64,000 nt of DNA from Brachybacterium subflavum. Lineage in GTDB: Bacteria > Actinomycetota > Actinomycetes > Actinomycetales > Dermabacteraceae. Location of the stretch: assembly GCF_009299795.1 (NCBI RefSeq), contig NZ_VIGP01000001.1, forward strand, positions 310,001 through 374,000, read 5' to 3'. Below, piece by piece: positions 61,200 through 64,000 of this stretch. The position numbers and the translations under genes were made by a program. The notes below the pieces were generated by a model. That model did no database searches, was not told where the DNA came from, and was given only the letters and a program-made list of their open reading frames with translations. Each line of letters starts with the position of its first letter. The first letter of the stretch is position 1.

Positions 61200-62017
61200 G
61201 CAGCGCGACCGCCGTCAGCGACCACGGCACCTCGCACGTCGAGAGCAGTGCGCGACCCCGCCGCCGCGGGCGGCCGCGGCGCCTCGCCCTCGGCGCCCTG
61301 GTCCCACTGCTGATCCTCGTCGCCTGGGAGGTCGTCACCGCGACCGGCCTCGTGCCCGCCTACCGACTGCCCGGGCCTCTTGCCGTGCTGCGCGCCGCCG
61401 GGGAGCTGCAGGCCGCCGGCGAGCTCTGGCTGCATATCGCGATCTCGGTGCAGCGCGTCCTCATCGGCTTCGCGATCGGCTCGGCCGTCGGCCTCGCCGT
61501 CGCCGCGCTCGTGGGCCTCAGCCGCACGGCCGACGCGCTGCTGGGCCCGCTGCTGGCAGCGCTGCGCGCCGTCCCCTCGCTCGCGTGGGTGCCGCTGCTG
61601 ATCCTCTGGATGCAGATCGGCGAGACCTCGAAGATCACCCTCATCGCGATCGGCGCCTTCTTCCCGGTCCTCACCACGGTCTCCTCGGCCCTGCGCCACA
61701 CGGACCCGCAGCTCGTGGAGGCGGGGCGCGCCTTCGGACTGCGCGGCCTCTCGCTGCTGCGCATCGTGCAGCTGCCCGCAGCCGTCCCCGCCGTGATCTC
61801 CGGGCTGCGCCTCGCCCTCGCCCAGTCCTGGCTGTTCCTCGTCGCCGCCGAGCTCATCGCCTCCTCGATGGGGCTGGGCTTCCTGCTGAACGACTCCCAG
61901 CAGAACGGCCGCGTGGACAGGATCCTGCTGACCATCGTGCTGCTCGCCCTGCTGGGCACCGCCACCAACGCCCTGCTCGGGCTCGTCGAGAAGAAGCTCC
62001 TGAGGAGGTGGGCATGA
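61196..62017 (+). CDS. ABC transporter permease (SsuC type)
   Basis: 273 aa with six membrane helices. The SsuC/TauC signature is visible as ALRAVPSLAWVPLLILWMQI, with the EAA-like loop EAGRAFGLRGLSLLRIVQLP. Long charged N-terminus. Its stop overlaps the acs-like ATG by 4 nt, tying the transporter to that enzyme. Confidence 0.9.
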   Translation: MSSATAVSDHGTSHVESSARPRRRGRPRRLALGALVPLLILVAWEVVTATGLVPAYRLPGPLAVLRAAGELQAAGELWLHIAISVQRVLIGFAIGSAVGLAVAALVGLSRTADALLGPLLAALRAVPSLAWVPLLILWMQIGETSKITLIAIGAFFPVLTTVSSALRHTDPQLVEAGRAFGLRGLSLLRIVQLPAAVPAVISGLRLALAQSWLFLVAAELIASSMGLGFLLNDSQQNGRVDRILLTIVLLALLGTATNALLGLVEKKLLRRWA

Positions 62018-64000
62018 CGACCGCCCCGACCGGGCCCGAGGCCCGACTGGTCGAGAACCGCAGCTTCCCGCCGCCCGCCGCCTTCGCGGCCCAGGCGAAC
62101 GTCGGCCCCGAGGAGTACGCGCGCGCAGAGGCCGACCCCGTCGGCTTCTGGGAGGAGGCCGCGCGCCGCCTGACGTGGCGCACACCCTGGCACACCGCGC
62201 TCAGCTGGGCGCCGCCGACGCCCGACCCCGCGACCGGTGAGCTGAGCGTGCCCTCGGCCCGCTGGTTCGAGGGCGGCACCCTCAACGTCGCCGAGAACTG
62301 CGTGGACCGCCACGTGCGCGCCGGGCGCGGCGACAAGGTCGCCCTGCACGTCGAGGGCGAGCGCGGCGACCGCCTGGCCGTCACCTACGCGGACCTCCAG
62401 GAGCGCGTCTCCCGCGCCGCCAACGCCCTCGAATCGCTCGGCGTCGGCCCCGGCGACCGCGTCGTCGTCTACCTTCCGGTGATCCTCGAGACCGTCGTCA
62501 TCACCCTCGCCTGCGCCCGCATCGGCGCCGTGCACTCCCTGGTCTTCGGCGGCTTCAGCGCCGAGGCCGTGCGCTTCCGCCTCCAGGACACCGGCGCGAA
62601 GCTGCTGGTCACCTCCGACGGCCAGTTCCGCCGCGGGAGGGCCGTGGAGGTCAAGTCCGCGGCCGACGAGGCCGCCGCCGACCTCCCCGATCTCGAGCAC
62701 GTGCTGGTGGTGCGCCGCACCGGCCAGGAGATCGCGTGGACGAGCGGCCGTGACCTCTGGTGGGACGAGACCGTGGACCCCGCGAGCCCCGTCCACGAGC
62801 CCCGCGCCTTCGATGCCGAGCACCCGCTGTTCATCATCTTTACCTCCGGCACGACCGGGAAGCCCAAGGGCCTCGTCCACACCGGCGGCGGCTACCTCGC
62901 GCACGCGGCCTGGGCCCACTGGGCCCACTTCGACGCCAAGGAGGACGACGTCCACTGGTGCACCGCGGACCTCGCCTGGGTCACCGCCCACACCTACGAG
63001 ATCTACGGTCCGCTCGCCAACGGACTCACCCAGGTCATCTACGAGGGCACCCCGGACACCCCGCACCGCGAGCGCCACCTCGAGATCATCGAGCGCTACG
63101 GCGTCACCGTCTACTACACGGCCCCGACCCTCATCCGCACCTTCATGTCCTGGTTCGGCGAGCAGCTGCCCGCCGGCCACGACCTGAGCTCGCTGCGCCT
63201 GCTGGGCACCGTGGGGGAGTCCATCAACCCCGAGGCCTGGGTGTGGTTCCGCCGCACCTTCGGCCGCGACGAGCTGCCGATCGTGGACACCTGGTGGCAG
63301 TCCGAGACGGGCGCCGCCATGGTCGCCCCGCTGCCCGGCGCGACCACGCTGAAGCCCGGCTCGGCGACCCGCGCGCTGCCCGGCATCGACGTCGCCGTCG
63401 TCGACGAGGAGGGTCGCGAGGTCGAGCCCGGCCGCGCCGGCGCGCTCGTCGTCCGTCGGCCCTGGCCCGGCATGGCCCGCACGGTCTGGGGCGACCCCGA
63501 GCGCTACCGCGACTCCTACTGGAGCGCGCATGCCGGCCGCGGCGAGCACGGCGGCTTCTACCTCGCCGGGGACAGCGCGAGCATCGACGCCGACGGGTGC
63601 CTGTGGGTGCTGGGCCGGCTCGACGACGTCGTCAACGTCTCCGGGCACCGCCTGTCCACGATCGAGATCGAGTCCGCGCTGGTCTCCGACCCGGCCGTCG
63701 CCGAGGCCGGCGTCGCGGGCGTCGCCGACCCCGTCACCGGCCAGGCCGTCGCCGCCTTCGTCACCGCGAGCGAGGGCGGATCGACGGCCGACGGGATCGA
63801 CCCCGCCCGGCTGCGCGCCCTCGCCGCCCGCGAGATCGGCCCCATCGCCAAGCCCCGCCACGTGCTCGAGGTCGCCGACCTGCCCAAGACCCGCTCCGGC
63901 AAGATCATGCGGCGCCTGCTCGCCGACCTCGTGCACGCCGAGCGGGACCGACGGGCGGGCCGCACGGCGGCGCCCCTGGGCGACGTCACCTCGCTGCAGA
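62014..64000 (+). CDS. acs: acetyl-CoA synthetase-like acyl-CoA ligase, C-terminus at window edge
   Basis: 662 residues visible, probably nearly complete. AMP-binding family: IIFTSGTTGKPKG (P-loop, about 278), TADLAWVTAHTYEIYGPL, the DTWWQSETG motif (about 428) and the C-terminal lysine in TRSGKIMRRLL (about 630). It forms acyl-AMP, then acyl-CoA. It is best known for acetate or propionate; coupling by a 4-nt overlap to an SsuABC-like transporter is unusual, so a different acid could be the substrate. No stop codon before the window ends. Confidence 0.9.
   Translation, partial: MTTAPTGPEARLVENRSFPPPAAFAAQANVGPEEYARAEADPVGFWEEAARRLTWRTPWHTALSWAPPTPDPATGELSVPSARWFEGGTLNVAENCVDRHVRAGRGDKVALHVEGERGDRLAVTYADLQERVSRAANALESLGVGPGDRVVVYLPVILETVVITLACARIGAVHSLVFGGFSAEAVRFRLQDTGAKLLVTSDGQFRRGRAVEVKSAADEAAADLPDLEHVLVVRRTGQEIAWTSGRDLWWDETVDPASPVHEPRAFDAEHPLFIIFTSGTTGKPKGLVHTGGGYLAHAAWAHWAHFDAKEDDVHWCTADLAWVTAHTYEIYGPLANGLTQVIYEGTPDTPHRERHLEIIERYGVTVYYTAPTLIRTFMSWFGEQLPAGHDLSSLRLLGTVGESINPEAWVWFRRTFGRDELPIVDTWWQSETGAAMVAPLPGATTLKPGSATRALPGIDVAVVDEEGREVEPGRAGALVVRRPWPGMARTVWGDPERYRDSYWSAHAGRGEHGGFYLAGDSASIDADGCLWVLGRLDDVVNVSGHRLSTIEIESALVSDPAVAEAGVAGVADPVTGQAVAAFVTASEGGSTADGIDPARLRALAAREIGPIAKPRHVLEVADLPKTRSGKIMRRLLADLVHAERDRRAGRTAAPLGDVTSLQ

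Noticed and set aside
61360-63936. 858-aa open frame on the minus strand
   Set aside because: Antisense to the permease and acs-like genes, with no recognisable domain.
1-64000. CRISPR arrays, rRNA genes, IS transposases or an integrase
   Set aside because: No regularly spaced direct repeats of array type, no rRNA sequence and no transposase or integrase motif were seen in any frame.

Overview
The window is very GC-rich (roughly 70% by eye), with strong GTG/ATG start usage and many 4-nt start/stop overlaps. It carries the actinobacterial block fhaA-fhaB-pstP-rodA/ftsW-pbpA-pknA-pknB-pabA followed by crgA. Together with the Tat/lipoprotein signals this points to an actinobacterium of the Micrococcales, plausibly Brachybacterium or a relative; the genus is inference.

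Layout. (a) 1-13.7 kb: a carbohydrate-uptake and hydrolysis locus with a GH172 (DUF2961) enzyme cut by the left edge, two LacI regulators, two sugar ABC systems (each a lipoprotein binding protein plus two permeases, no ATPase), a GH32-type fructosidase and a 743-aa six-hairpin-type glycosidase. GH172 next to GH32 suggests fructose-based oligosaccharides such as difructose anhydride or inulobiose. (b) 13.9-20.3 kb: accessory genes: two solitary antitoxins arranged tail to tail, an HTH protein, unknown small operons, two tandem secreted Ig-like repeat proteins and a less GC-rich unknown gene. This stretch ends at 20.30-20.33 kb in a 3' fragment of a tRNA-Ser gene followed by a terminator, which looks like an attachment site. 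Kilobases 1-20 are therefore probably an integrated island whose other end is left of the window. (c) 20.6-22.2 kb: a hipBA toxin-antitoxin pair with a visible operator. (d) 22.8-37.4 kb: ppc (PEP carboxylase), a frameshifted gene, and a striking four-gene lipid cluster (acyl-CoA-reductase-like/HAD fusion divergent from SDR, PlsC-type acyltransferase and an alkyl-DHAP-synthase-like flavoprotein). A Tat-exported esterase, thuA, a Gfo/Idh/MocA oxidoreductase and tRNA-Arg follow. (e) 37.5-50 kb: the cell-division and Ser/Thr-kinase block, all on the minus strand. (f) 50.3-58.1 kb: two tandem serine hydrolases, a GH38 alpha-mannosidase, DUF3817, a UDP-sulfoquinovose synthase and a GT4 glycosyltransferase. 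(g) 58.2-64 kb: an NlpC/P60 protein, an SsuABC-like ABC transporter and an acetyl-CoA-synthetase-like gene cut by the right edge.

Most interesting. The four lipid genes together match what is needed to make alkyl-ether glycerolipids (fatty alcohol, alkyl-DHAP, reduction, second acylation). A sqdB-like/GT4 pair further right suggests sulfoquinovosyl lipid synthesis, so the envelope lipids may be unusual. Three copies of an intergenic palindrome (arms of about 17-24 nt, shared core) at 25.7, 26.95 and 33.6 kb look like a dispersed repeat family. All functional statements rest on motif reading; no database search was run.
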